A DNA stretch of 64,000 bases from JAEUTH01 sp039931675 (GCA_039931675.1 JBDTRM010000020.1:1-64000); one strand, 5' to 3'; positions 27,752-36,199 are shown, numbered from the stretch's first letter. Notes: generated by a model from the letters alone, not told the origin. Numbers and translations: made by a program.

Positions 27752-27851
27752 CGGGGAATTCTGTCCTGTTGAGTGAAACGAAACATCTTTCTTCATGTAA
27801 AGTACTTTCACCCAGTGTAGAAAGTTCCTTCGCTTTGCTCAGGATGACACC
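27752..27851. repeat. Inverted-repeat element between moaE and moeB
   Basis: Same family as at 24.1-24.3 kb: TCTGTCCTGTTGAGTGAAAC at one end, CTTCGCTTTGCTCAGGATGA at the other. The stop codon of the MoeB-like gene (27839-27841) lies inside the right end. Confidence 0.85.
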
Positions 27852-28969
27852 TTTTTGGGTGTTCTCATCCATTCATCAACTCCACCTTTCAAGTTGTAAA
27901 GATTATTAAATTGAAATTCGTTTTTCAGAATTTGAATTGCTGCTGCACTTCGTATTCCGCTTTTACAATAAAGAATTACTTTTTTATCACGACTTATTTT
28001 CTCTAAATTATTTTCGATGTCAAATAAAGGAATTTTTAAACCACTTAACTCATCAACAAATGGTAATTCATTTTCATCACGCACATCTATGATTTGAATG
28101 TTATCTTCATTTTCAAAATACAATTGTAATTGTTCAACTGTTATCTCATTTATCATATCGTTTATTTCACAATCAAAATTATAATCCTGTTTTTTTAATT
28201 CTTCAATTGTTGCAGGAGTTACATTTTCCACATCAGGGTTTCTTTCAATTTCAATTATTGATGATTGCATAATGAGCGCATCAAAAAATAAAAGTTTGCC
28301 TGATAAAACTTCACCGATGCCTGTGATCATTTTAATCACCTCAGTAGCCTGCATCATTCCAATAATGCCAGGTAACACTCCAAGCACGCCAATTTCTGAA
28401 CATGATGGAACTGTTCCGTTATCTGGAGGCACAGGAAAAACACAACGATAAGTTGGTCCCTTTTTATTAGCCGTTTTGAAATTAAAAACACTCACCTGTC
28501 CCTGGAACTTATGAATGGAACCATAAATCATTGGCTTGCCAAACAAAACACATGCATCATTAATTAAATAACGTGTGCTGAAGTTATCAGTACAGTCAAC
28601 AATTATTTCAAACTGATTGAAAAGCGCTTCCACATTTTCAACACTTAGTTTTTCATTGTATGAAATAATATTAATGAGTGAATTTTGTTTGTGCAATTTT
28701 TCTGCTGCAACATTTGCTTTTGGTTTACCAATATCTTCTTCGTTATATAAAACCTGTCGTTGAAGATTTGATTCTTCTATAATATCAAAATCTATAATTC
28801 CAATTGTGCCAACACCTGCTGCAACAAGATATTGCAAAACAGGACAACCCAAACCCCCTGCCCCAATAACCAGCACCTTGCCTTCCTTTAATTTCAGTTG
28901 ACCTTGCCCGCCAATTTCATTCAGGAGCAAATGCCTGCTGTATTTTTTTATTTCTTTTTCGTTGAGCAT
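27839..28969 (-). CDS. moeB: MoeB/ThiF-type adenylyltransferase with C-terminal rhodanese domain
   Basis: A 376-residue protein that would adenylate the C-terminal Gly-Gly of MoaD and supply its thiocarboxylate sulfur. The E1-like domain (1-240) has the ATP loop GAGGLG (36-41), DFDIIEESNLQRQ, DCTDNFSTRYLIND and the RCVFPVPP...PSCSEIGVLGVLPG segment. The rhodanese domain (about 265-372) has DVRDENELPFV and the active-site Cys in YCKSGIRS (about residue 335). This is the MoeZ/MOCS3 layout. MoaD and MobA are encoded just upstream. Its final codons and stop lie in a repeat element, so the C-terminal tail is repeat-derived. Confidence 0.93.
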   Translation of the reverse strand: MLNEKEIKKYSRHLLLNEIGGQGQLKLKEGKVLVIGAGGLGCPVLQYLVAAGVGTIGIIDFDIIEESNLQRQVLYNEEDIGKPKANVAAEKLHKQNSLINIISYNEKLSVENVEALFNQFEIIVDCTDNFSTRYLINDACVLFGKPMIYGSIHKFQGQVSVFNFKTANKKGPTYRCVFPVPPDNGTVPSCSEIGVLGVLPGIIGMMQATEVIKMITGIGEVLSGKLLFFDALIMQSSIIEIERNPDVENVTPATIEELKKQDYNFDCEINDMINEITVEQLQLYFENEDNIQIIDVRDENELPFVDELSGLKIPLFDIENNLEKISRDKKVILYCKSGIRSAAAIQILKNEFQFNNLYNLKGGVDEWMRTPKKVSS

Positions 28970-28997
28970 TGCATAAATTTTATTGCAGATTCTTCTT

Positions 28998-29047
28998 AGC
29001 CCTCCGAGGGTTCCCAGCCCGCGCGGCTGCCTAACCCTCGGAGGGCT
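28998..29047. repeat. Long perfect-arm palindrome between moaD and moeB
   Basis: AGCCCTCCGAGGGTT (28998-29012) and its exact complement (29033-29047) surround a GC-rich 20-bp loop. It is unrelated to the GTCATCCTG family. Confidence 0.8.
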
Positions 29048-29064
29048 TTAGCAAAACAATTCTT

Positions 29065-29292
29065 TTATCCTCCCGCAAAAGGCGGCAACAGCGCCACCTC
29101 ATCATTTTCATTTAAGACTTGATTCCCGCTAACCACTTTTTTGTTTACAGCGATTACAAATTTTGCGTCACGAAAAGTTGAATTCATTTCTTTTACTTTA
29201 TTCAACAATGAATCAGTATCATTTACACTTTCAATTTCAATCACGCTTTGTTTTGCTGCATCAGCCAACATCCCGAATAACGATATTTTCAT
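29065..29292 (-). CDS. moaD: Molybdopterin synthase sulfur-carrier subunit MoaD
   Basis: A 75-residue ubiquitin-like protein ending in PPFAGG; the terminal Gly-Gly is adenylated by MoeB and converted to the thiocarboxylate. The start MKISLFGMLAD and DEVALLPPFAGG end are typical of the family. It lies 3 bp downstream of mobA and 95 bp upstream of moeB on the same strand, so it is part of the cluster operon. Confidence 0.92.
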   Translation of the reverse strand: MKISLFGMLADAAKQSVIEIESVNDTDSLLNKVKEMNSTFRDAKFVIAVNKKVVSGNQVLNENDEVALLPPFAGG

Positions 29293-29294
29293 TT

Positions 29295-29879
29295 TTAGCT
29301 TTTGTTTTGATGTTTCGCTAAATCTTCAGGAGTGTTGATGTTCGCGAAAGAATTCTTCAATTCATTTTCTGTAAAGTTAACTTTTACTGTATTCAGTTTC
29401 TGCAATGCATCCATCATTTTTAATTCTACGTTTTCAATCCATTGTTTGAAAAAATCTTTGCATTTCAAATCATAAACTGCACAAAGTGGCTCAATTTTTT
29501 CATCATGTGCAGCAACTAAAACATCTTCATCATTTGTCTGCTTAATTAATTCAGTCAAAACTTTTTCACTTACAAATGGTGCATCGCAACTTAATACTAA
29601 ATTCTTTTGTGTTGTTGAATTTGCAAGTCCTGTATAAATGCCGCCCATTGGTCCGCTATCTTTTATCATATCAGCATAACAAGGAAAACCGAATTGGTTG
29701 TATTCATCACTATTTGTAATGATGATAATTTTATCGGTAAACATTTTGGCTTTATCCAAAATATATTCAACCATCATTTTTCCGTTAAGCATAACAAGTC
29801 CTTTATCCTGTTTCATCCTGGAGCTTTTGCCTCCGGCAAGAATTATAGCTGTTATGTTTTTATACACTTTGTTTTCCAT
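29295..29879 (-). CDS. mobA: Molybdenum cofactor guanylyltransferase MobA
   Basis: A 194-residue GT-A-fold nucleotidyltransferase that attaches GMP to molybdopterin to form MGD, the cofactor of DMSO-reductase-family enzymes such as formate dehydrogenases. The signature LAGGKSSRMKQDKG lies near residues 15-28; the metal-binding Asp is in VLSCDAPFV. The presence of MobA beside FdhD supports a bis-MGD enzyme in this organism. Its first 28 bp overlap the end of the thioesterase gene, suggesting coupling. An NTP transferase of another pathway is less likely given the context. Confidence 0.9.
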   Translation of the reverse strand: MENKVYKNITAIILAGGKSSRMKQDKGLVMLNGKMMVEYILDKAKMFTDKIIIITNSDEYNQFGFPCYADMIKDSGPMGGIYTGLANSTTQKNLVLSCDAPFVSEKVLTELIKQTNDEDVLVAAHDEKIEPLCAVYDLKCKDFFKQWIENVELKMMDALQKLNTVKVNFTENELKNSFANINTPEDLAKHQNKS

Positions 29880-30319
29880 TTATATTCTATTTCTTCTGTT
29901 AAAGCAATTTTACTTCTCATAAAATTTCCTGAACCGCGGCCAATGGTCTTTCCGTTTTCGTCATATAATGTAGAGTCTGCAATAAACAAATTAGCAGATT
30001 TGAATTTCAAATTTCCTACAGATTTAATTATTCCACTGCTCACCGGTCGTAACAACTGCACGTTGAAAGAAACTGTGTAAACAAAAATATCCTGAACTAA
30101 TGAGTTAACAGCAAAGAACGATGCATCATCAAGCATTTTGAAATACACAGAACCATGTATAGCCATAGCCGCGTGAAAATATTCCGGTTCAATTTTTAAA
30201 GTAATTTCTGCCTGCTCATTTGAAATATTGATGCCGACACCTTTAAACAATTGATTATTGATTGGTGCCGATAAATACATCCGCTCCAGTTTTCTGAAAT
30301 GATTTTCTGTTTCGCTCAT
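29852..30319 (-). CDS. Hotdog-fold thioesterase-like protein (PaaI type)
   Basis: A 155-residue single-domain hotdog protein. HAAMAIHGSVYFKMLDDASFFAVNSL carries the HGxxxxxxDD-like substrate pocket of the PaaI/YdiI group, and GRGSGNFMRSK near the C-terminus is the typical closing strand. It probably hydrolyses an acyl-CoA or similar thioester; the substrate is unknown. It overlaps mobA by 28 bp and may head the mobA-moaD-moeB run, although no Mo-related role is known for it. Confidence 0.8.
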   Translation of the reverse strand: MSETENHFRKLERMYLSAPINNQLFKGVGINISNEQAEITLKIEPEYFHAAMAIHGSVYFKMLDDASFFAVNSLVQDIFVYTVSFNVQLLRPVSSGIIKSVGNLKFKSANLFIADSTLYDENGKTIGRGSGNFMRSKIALTEEIEYKWKTKCIKT

Positions 30320-30458
30320 TTGTTTTTAGATATAAATGTAATCGGTATTCTCCATGCCACAGCAGAAAACTTAATGTTAAATTAAACATTCCTCCATCAT
30401 TTCCTTTATAAGAACAGTTACTTTTATCAAAATTTATTTTAAAACAAAATTCAATATT

Positions 30459-30851
30459 ATGAACACATCAGTAGAAAATGAAGTAATGACTACACAGGAC
30501 GTAGCCGGCAAACTTGTGCAACTATGCCGCCAGGGCAAAAACATGGATGCAATTAATGAACTGTATGCTGACCACGTTATCAGCATTGAGCCTAAAGGGT
30601 CTCATGCCGAACGCACAGAAGGCAAAGCAGCCGTTATCGGTAAAAACCAGCAATGGTTTGACATGGTGGAGCAGGTTCACAGTTCAGAAATTTCTGAACC
30701 TGTTGTAACAGGTAACCATTTTGCAGTTGCAATGGATATGGATGTAACGCTGAAAGGCAAAGGAAGAAGCCCAATGAACGAAGTATGTGTTTACGAGGTT
30801 AAGGATGGTAAAATAGTAAGCGACAATTTCTTTTATACCATAAACAAGTAA
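30459..30851 (+). CDS. SnoaL-like / NTF2-fold small protein
   Basis: A 130-residue cytosolic protein of the NTF2-like fold: an N-terminal helix (DVAGKLVQLCRQGKNMDAINELYADHVISIEP) followed by a curved sheet ending in CVYEVKDGKIVSDNFFY. These are the hallmarks of SnoaL-like domains. Catalytic residues cannot be assigned. It is divergent from the thioesterase and convergent with the small gene at 31005, with a shared terminator. Probably a housekeeping or stress-related protein. Confidence 0.75.
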   Translation: MNTSVENEVMTTQDVAGKLVQLCRQGKNMDAINELYADHVISIEPKGSHAERTEGKAAVIGKNQQWFDMVEQVHSSEISEPVVTGNHFAVAMDMDVTLKGKGRSPMNEVCVYEVKDGKIVSDNFFYTINK

Positions 30852-30880
30852 AATCGCAAACAGGTTTTTCGTCTGTAGTT

Positions 30881-30923
30881 AAAAAAAATCCCGCCCCGAA
30901 ATTTTCGAGGTGGGATTTTTTTT
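30881..30923. terminator. Strong hairpin between convergent genes
   Basis: AAAAAAATCCCGCC pairs with GGTGGGATTTTTTT over CGAAA/TTTCG-extended arms. It can act in both directions. Confidence 0.85.
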
Positions 30924-31004
30924 AACCTTTATAACCAAGTGACGCAAGATTGTTTCAGACCATGGGATTTAAGCAGAAGAATCAGTTAAGTATATGGTGA
31001 GGAA

Positions 31005-31433
31005 TCACGCAACATTTTTAGATGTTCTTTTAGTTTTTTTCCTCTGCTCCGATTGCGTATCAAAGTAAGTTTCACTTACGGAAAGTTGTCCACTTTTTTT
31101 ATAGGCTTCCTGGAGCATCTTTTGATATTCTTTAAAATATCCCCATGGATTTTCAGGATTCAGTTTTTTATATTTGAGAAAAAATTTTTTTTCTTCAGGA
31201 TACATCAGCAGAAGCTTTCTTTCCTCTTCTGTCATTTCAGAAAGTTGTTTAGCAGCAGCTTTAGATCGCATTCCTATATGAATGTCATCAATTTTGGTTA
31301 TCAGTTCCTTCAACTTTATAATCCCTGAATTAAAATCAGGTTCCATTTCTAAAATTTTTCCTTCATTTAATAATTGACTCAAGTATTTTACTGTTACTGA
31401 AAGTGTGTCGTTGTGCGATTTCTTCAAGTTCAT
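31005..31433 (-). CDS. Small charged protein overlapping the zeta-like kinase gene
   Basis: A 142-residue Lys/Glu-rich, mostly helical protein with no signal peptide and no recognised domain. Its 5' end overlaps the kinase gene by 71 bp in another frame; an alternative ATG at 31346, preceded by GAAGGA, would begin just after the kinase stop and give 113 residues. Segments such as MTEEERKLLLMYPEEKKFFLKYKKLNPENPWGYFKEY suggest a folded helical protein rather than noise. The overlap implies translational coupling with the kinase, so it may be a partner or antitoxin. That is inference; classical zeta modules place the antitoxin upstream. Confidence 0.6.
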   Translation of the reverse strand: MNLKKSHNDTLSVTVKYLSQLLNEGKILEMEPDFNSGIIKLKELITKIDDIHIGMRSKAAAKQLSEMTEEERKLLLMYPEEKKFFLKYKKLNPENPWGYFKEYQKMLQEAYKKSGQLSVSETYFDTQSEQRKKTKRTSKNVA

Positions 31434-32103
31434 TTCTGTTTATTTTTATAGGAGAAAACTTTTTTAAGCTTCCTTCAAATCTTGTATATTCAAAATTACG
31501 GAATTTAACGCGGTTTCCAAATTTCTGTTTTAATAATAGTTCTCTATTGTTTAAAGTGTTTGCTACTTTTTCATAATGAGATATAGGAACATATCTACCT
31601 TCTCTGCCTCCCCGTTCAAGGTTGGTTTTAAAAGCTCTTACAGGGTCAGCGCTGTACACGATTACTTCTACAGCATATCCCGAATCCAAAGCTGCCTGTA
31701 TAAAGTCAACAAACTTTTCTTCATTGTTTATAGTTCCATCATATATCAATTCATTTTCGTTTATATTTCCATCGTATATCAATTCATTTTCCAGAATTTT
31801 CATTAAGTGTGATGATTTGCCGGTAGCAGGAAGTCCGGCTGCAAAAATTACCGTTTTAATTTTATCCTTATTTCTTTTTAAAGATTCGTAATAAATTTCT
31901 TTTGTAAGCATCTTGCAAATCCCCTGATATTCCTGGACATTGCTTTTGTCATAACCAATCGGAGAAAAAAGCTCACGAACCCGATCGGGGTCAACAATGC
32001 TGGGAAAACTTGCAATATAATTTTCAACAAGTTGTGCTTTATACTTATCATAAAAAGTTTGCTGTTCCTTAGTGATAATTTCAGCGAGATTCTTTTTAGA
32101 CAT
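31363..32103 (-). CDS. Zeta-toxin-like P-loop kinase
   Basis: A 246-residue protein with a P-loop GLPATGKSSH at 90-99 after a hydrophobic strand (KTVIFAAG), matching zeta/PezT-type kinases. Zeta toxins phosphorylate UDP-N-acetylglucosamine and poison wall synthesis; other relatives have different substrates. An 11-residue unit NELIYDG(N/T)IN(E/N) is present twice in tandem at about 106-127, just after the P-loop helix, where family members carry a functional acidic residue. Basic residues occur in RAFKTNLERGGREGRYVP. About 80 residues precede the kinase core. No epsilon-type antitoxin is recognisable. The overlapping downstream gene is its only obvious partner. Confidence 0.75.
   Translation of the reverse strand: MSKKNLAEIITKEQQTFYDKYKAQLVENYIASFPSIVDPDRVRELFSPIGYDKSNVQEYQGICKMLTKEIYYESLKRNKDKIKTVIFAAGLPATGKSSHLMKILENELIYDGNINENELIYDGTINNEEKFVDFIQAALDSGYAVEVIVYSADPVRAFKTNLERGGREGRYVPISHYEKVANTLNNRELLLKQKFGNRVKFRNFEYTRFEGSLKKFSPIKINRNELEEIAQRHTFSNSKILESIIK
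31726..31791. repeat. 33-bp in-frame tandem duplication inside the zeta-like kinase gene
   Basis: 31726-31758 and 31759-31791 are adjacent 33-bp units differing at two positions, each encoding 11 residues. Confidence 0.9.
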
Positions 32104-32536
32104 GATAAATTATTGGACTTTTCTTAAGGGCATTTATGGCGGGTAAATATAAAAACAAAACAATGCAGTTAATAGGCAAAGCCTTACATTGAATAAGGAA
32201 GATTATTTGTGCCATAGTACTATTGCAGTAAGAGGGTTTAGTTTTCGCAATCCGCATTGGGATACTAGTTTTTTGCACATGGTGGGTAAGACGCCTTACC
32301 TGAGCAGCGCCCCAAAAATACAGAATATCACTAAACTGTTTTTGCTTTTTTTCATTTCTTTCTATTCGATAGCTGACCAATTCAGTTTCCGAAAAGAAAT
32401 TATGAAATGTATTAATCAGTAATAAAATGTATTAATCAGTAATTCATTCCATAACGGATACTATAACCTCAAAGCATTTAATATTCAGGGGCTAATTTTT
32501 TTGCAAAAGACACAGAAATGTGGACGCCTATTTACC
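32104..32536. other. Intergenic stretch between the kinase and REase-STAND genes
   Basis: No credible gene is seen; short frames on either strand lack recognisable features. It contains a 20-bp-period direct repeat (ATGTATTAATCAGTAAT at about 32407-32423 and 32427-32443). The promoter of the kinase should lie in the 32104-32200 part. Confidence 0.5.
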
Positions 32537-34888
32537 TCAAATATCATCCAATAATTTTTGAATACTCCAACTTTCTTTATCTTCTTTCGATGGTTCATAA
32601 TCATCCTCTTCGGTTTTAACTACAATTATATTATCATGCCTTTTATCTAATTGCATAATTAAATTTGAATCATAAATAAAATCTAATTCTTGAAGCATTA
32701 TTAAACTCTTTAAAGTTGGATTCGACCTTTCCCACCATTCATTAAATTCTGGTTCCGGACAGTCTTCGCCTTCTGATGGGGCCTCCTTAAGACAATCCTG
32801 TGCATCATTCTCAGCTTCTTCCTTCCAGCGCATTATCGTTTCATTCATTTCACGTTGAATAATACCTGGCACCCACTTACTTGCAAAAGCAACAAAATTA
32901 ATTCCATCTAAAAAATCGGCTTTCTCAGCAAACAATAATGAGAGATCTGTCCAATATTTTGGACCTTCTGATTTAATGAAGCTACTACTTAGAATTTTTA
33001 TGAGACCGTCAACTACTTGATTCCATTGATTGGGGGACCAGTTTTGGTGCTTAAGAAAGAATTCATTTGAGCAAGTTACCGAAATTACCTCATTAATTAC
33101 TTCTTTAACTATTGCTATTTGAGTTTCTTTAATATTGCTTTTTTTAACTTGATCAGCAAGCACCTTGGAAGTTATTAGCAATGCCGACCACCGTGTAGCT
33201 TCTATTGCCCCATTACTTATTTTTTTAATACGTGAAATTAACTCATCTTTTGCAGCAATAGAATCAACTACAACTTCATGTAAACTATCAGAATTATTAG
33301 GGTTTTCGAATAAGCTATTTATAATTGAAATAATTGATGACAACGAAGCTAATTTTATATATTGAAGCTTAGATCGGTCATCGGAATGAACCCTTCTCAA
33401 TACCATATCGCGAACACTTGGATGCTGAAATTGTATTTTAAAATTACCTTCGAAATAAGCAACATCTTTGATAAAACTATTTCTCAATTTTTGTACACAT
33501 CTATCGAATTCAACAGGTAAATCCAATTCATTACATCTTATATTGAAACTGTTTTTTAAATCTTCATTAGTGGCATTACCTCCACAATCGATTAATGAGA
33601 TCAATAAGATACGTTCAGTGTCTGATAAATTATCAAATGCTTTACTCCATCTCGCATTAGGATTTTTACAATATTCAATAAATTGTTGTGAAATATTTTC
33701 GACCGACATACCATTTTGTTCACAGTCTGGTAAAACATCATCTAAAAATTGTTTAATTCTAAGTGGTGTAAAGTCATTTGATCCTATAACTCCCCATGCT
33801 GATTTCTTTATTGCTAAACGAGCAGTTTCTGATAACACACGTATTTTTGTATGATTATATAACATTTCAGCACGTTCCATATATGTATATTGATCAACAG
33901 AAATAAGCACATCGTTATCCTTTGGAAATGAAGAAACAACTTCATTCAACTTTGTTCTGGCTAATGCATCTTCTAATATATAACGCCTTGTAGTCCATAC
34001 CAATTTATGTTTACTTCCTAATTTAATAATCATCTTGGCAAGGTCTCGTGCCCACATTTCACCCAGATCCGACTCAAAAGTGATGGATCCAACAGCATCG
34101 TCTGCAATAAATAAAGCAGGCTGATTAATGTCATATGCTTTAAAAAAAGCATCACTGGATCCGCTTATATCAATAACATGATGCCCACTTGCTGCATACC
34201 TTAATGCAATTGCATAAGCGATTGTAGTTTTCCCAACTTCAGGTGGTCCATCAAGGACAACGAAATTTTTTTTAGTAAGAACTTCTAATGCACTTTCATA
34301 ATGTGAATGTCTTACAAATGCAGCCGTTTCTTGTTTTGCAAGTTCTAAAAATGCCTCTGCTTTTTCATAGATGTCACGATTCAAAATTTTTGACAAATCT
34401 GCTAATCCTAACAGTTGGGGAAAAGATTGTCTAATTGATTGATTTGTTACTAATAAATCACAAACATCTTTTCCATCTATAATTCTGAATTTTGCAGAGG
34501 GATGTTTTGATAAGAATAATTTTTCTAATTTATCTCTTCCATCGCCACTAATGGGAACATTTGTAACAAACAAATAGTTATGAAAGGAAAGTCTTCTTCT
34601 TTTTTGAATTGAAACTATTTCAGCTAAAAATGCGGATTGTATCGCTTTCTCAGAATTTAGTGCACCAACCTGACTAGAATTGGAATATTTAACTTGAATT
34701 ATCCAATCCCCTTCCCATTCTTCGCTTAAAGATGGATATGGAGCTTTCCCTCTGAAAATACAATCTCGTCCGTTATCTTTAGAGCCGCCAAATGCTTCTA
34801 CTCCTGCTCCTAATATTTCACGCATAAGAGCACCTGTAAGTCTTTCGAAATTGTACCAACCTAATGAATCTAAATTATATGTTAGCAT
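32537..34888 (-). CDS. Restriction-endonuclease-like / STAND NTPase fusion, defence candidate
   Basis: A 783-residue protein. Residues 1-150 look like an Mrr-type nuclease: helix Glu15 (NFERLTGALM), Asp42 (NGRD) and Q65-V66-K67 in DWIIQVKYS form the E...D...QxK pattern. Residues about 175-400 are a P-loop NTPase: Walker A GPPEVGKTT (214-222), Walker B ALFIADD (258-264), sensor-like strand KLVWTTRR (295-302). This resembles the nSTAND3-type NTPases found in conflict systems. A winged-helix-like part (about 410-500) and a helical C-terminus of unknown type follow, ending in an acidic tail. Avs-type antiphage NTPases share the nuclease-STAND order. It is alone in its transcription unit, within a Mo-cofactor cluster. 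Confidence 0.75.
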   Translation of the reverse strand: MLTYNLDSLGWYNFERLTGALMREILGAGVEAFGGSKDNGRDCIFRGKAPYPSLSEEWEGDWIIQVKYSNSSQVGALNSEKAIQSAFLAEIVSIQKRRRLSFHNYLFVTNVPISGDGRDKLEKLFLSKHPSAKFRIIDGKDVCDLLVTNQSIRQSFPQLLGLADLSKILNRDIYEKAEAFLELAKQETAAFVRHSHYESALEVLTKKNFVVLDGPPEVGKTTIAYAIALRYAASGHHVIDISGSSDAFFKAYDINQPALFIADDAVGSITFESDLGEMWARDLAKMIIKLGSKHKLVWTTRRYILEDALARTKLNEVVSSFPKDNDVLISVDQYTYMERAEMLYNHTKIRVLSETARLAIKKSAWGVIGSNDFTPLRIKQFLDDVLPDCEQNGMSVENISQQFIEYCKNPNARWSKAFDNLSDTERILLISLIDCGGNATNEDLKNSFNIRCNELDLPVEFDRCVQKLRNSFIKDVAYFEGNFKIQFQHPSVRDMVLRRVHSDDRSKLQYIKLASLSSIISIINSLFENPNNSDSLHEVVVDSIAAKDELISRIKKISNGAIEATRWSALLITSKVLADQVKKSNIKETQIAIVKEVINEVISVTCSNEFFLKHQNWSPNQWNQVVDGLIKILSSSFIKSEGPKYWTDLSLLFAEKADFLDGINFVAFASKWVPGIIQREMNETIMRWKEEAENDAQDCLKEAPSEGEDCPEPEFNEWWERSNPTLKSLIMLQELDFIYDSNLIMQLDKRHDNIIVVKTEEDDYEPSKEDKESWSIQKLLDDI

Positions 34889-35008
34889 AGTATCTGTCCA
34901 ATTTTAAGGTGTAGTTGTAATTAACACCATTTCATAATGTTTATTAAAAAAAGTGGGCCAAGCCAACTGCCTGAATATAATGTTCAGTCACAAATGTGCG
35001 GCCAGTCC

Positions 35009-36199
35009 TCACGCCAACAAATAAACCTCCACCATCTCCCCCTTCTCAACTCCTCTATTCCCCGCTTCAAAAAAAACAAGTGCATTTGCCTCGGCAAAAG
35101 ATTTTAAAATATTTGATTCTTGCCCACCAAGCAATTCAACTATTCCATTTGTAACTTTTGCTTTGAGAAATAAATCTCTTTCGCTTTTCAATTCATAGTT
35201 ATCAGCTAACGGTATAAATTCTTTTTTCAATTCAATGTTTTTATGTCCGCTCATTTTTCGCATTGCAGGCAATACATATTGATAAAAGCAAACTAATGCC
35301 GATGCAGGATTTCCGGGCAATGCAAAAACAATGAATTTTCCTTTTATACCAACAAATAAAGGCTTGCCGGGCTTTTGAGAAACTTTATAAAACAATTCTT
35401 TCACACCAAGTTTTTTTAAAGTCTCTTTTACAAAATCATATTTGCCAACGGATATTCCACCAGTTATAATTGCCACATCAGATGCTTTAAGCATTTTTTC
35501 AATGTTGTTATAAATCAATTTCTCATTATCGGCAACTGACTTTACCTGCGATGCATTGAAGCCTGTTTCATGCAATGCAGCATTAAGCATGTAGGAATTT
35601 GATTCATAAATCTGACCGGGCAATAATTTTTCTCCGGGCTTTCGTAATTCATTTCCTGTTGCAAGAATTGACACTTTTGGTTTGCTGATTACTTTAATTT
35701 CTTTTAAACCCATGCTGCACAGCCAACCAATTCCTGAGGCAGTAATCACAGTCCCTTTTTCTAATGCCAATTCTCCTTTGCGAATTTGCGTTGCTTTATA
35801 ACGAATGTTGCTTCGCAGTTTTATTATTGAAACAGGAACTGATAGTAGATTTTTATCAACCGTAACTTTCTCCTGTATAACAACAGCAGTTGCATTAACA
35901 GGAACTGCCGATCCTGTGTAAAGATAAATTGCAGTATTGTTTTTTAATTTGTTTACAGGCTTGTCCCCCGCTTTTACTTCGCCAACTATTTCCAAAATTG
36001 CAGAATCGCCTTCAGGCAAATCATCAACACGAACCGCAAAACCATCCATTGCCGATTGATTGAATTGCGGACTGTCATACGGTGATAAAATATTTTGCGC
36101 AAGCACACAACCCAAACAATCTTCTATCCTTTTTTTTACGGCAGGTAATTGCTTTATGCTGTTGAACAAAAGTTGTTTTGCTTCTTTAACTGTTAACAT
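35009..36199 (-). CDS. moeA: Molybdopterin molybdotransferase MoeA
   Basis: A 396-residue cytosolic enzyme that inserts molybdate into adenylylated molybdopterin. Recognisable parts: domain III start SPYDSPQFNQSAMDGFAVR, the LYTGSAVPVNATAVVIQE segment, SILATGNEL, the ITGGISVGKYDFVKETL motif (MoaB-like domain) and FALPGNPASALVCFYQYVLPAM. Length and domain order are normal. It is separated from the other Mo-cofactor genes by the accessory segment at 31.0-34.9 kb but is in the same orientation. The TauE-like gene lies 63 bp upstream of it. Confidence 0.95.
   Translation of the reverse strand: MLTVKEAKQLLFNSIKQLPAVKKRIEDCLGCVLAQNILSPYDSPQFNQSAMDGFAVRVDDLPEGDSAILEIVGEVKAGDKPVNKLKNNTAIYLYTGSAVPVNATAVVIQEKVTVDKNLLSVPVSIIKLRSNIRYKATQIRKGELALEKGTVITASGIGWLCSMGLKEIKVISKPKVSILATGNELRKPGEKLLPGQIYESNSYMLNAALHETGFNASQVKSVADNEKLIYNNIEKMLKASDVAIITGGISVGKYDFVKETLKKLGVKELFYKVSQKPGKPLFVGIKGKFIVFALPGNPASALVCFYQYVLPAMRKMSGHKNIELKKEFIPLADNYELKSERDLFLKAKVTNGIVELLGGQESNILKSFAEANALVFFEAGNRGVEKGEMVEVYLLA

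Noticed and set aside
32096..32422. Short frames on both strands between the kinase and REase-STAND genes
   Set aside because: They overlap each other and lack recognisable domains, and their composition is like non-coding sequence.
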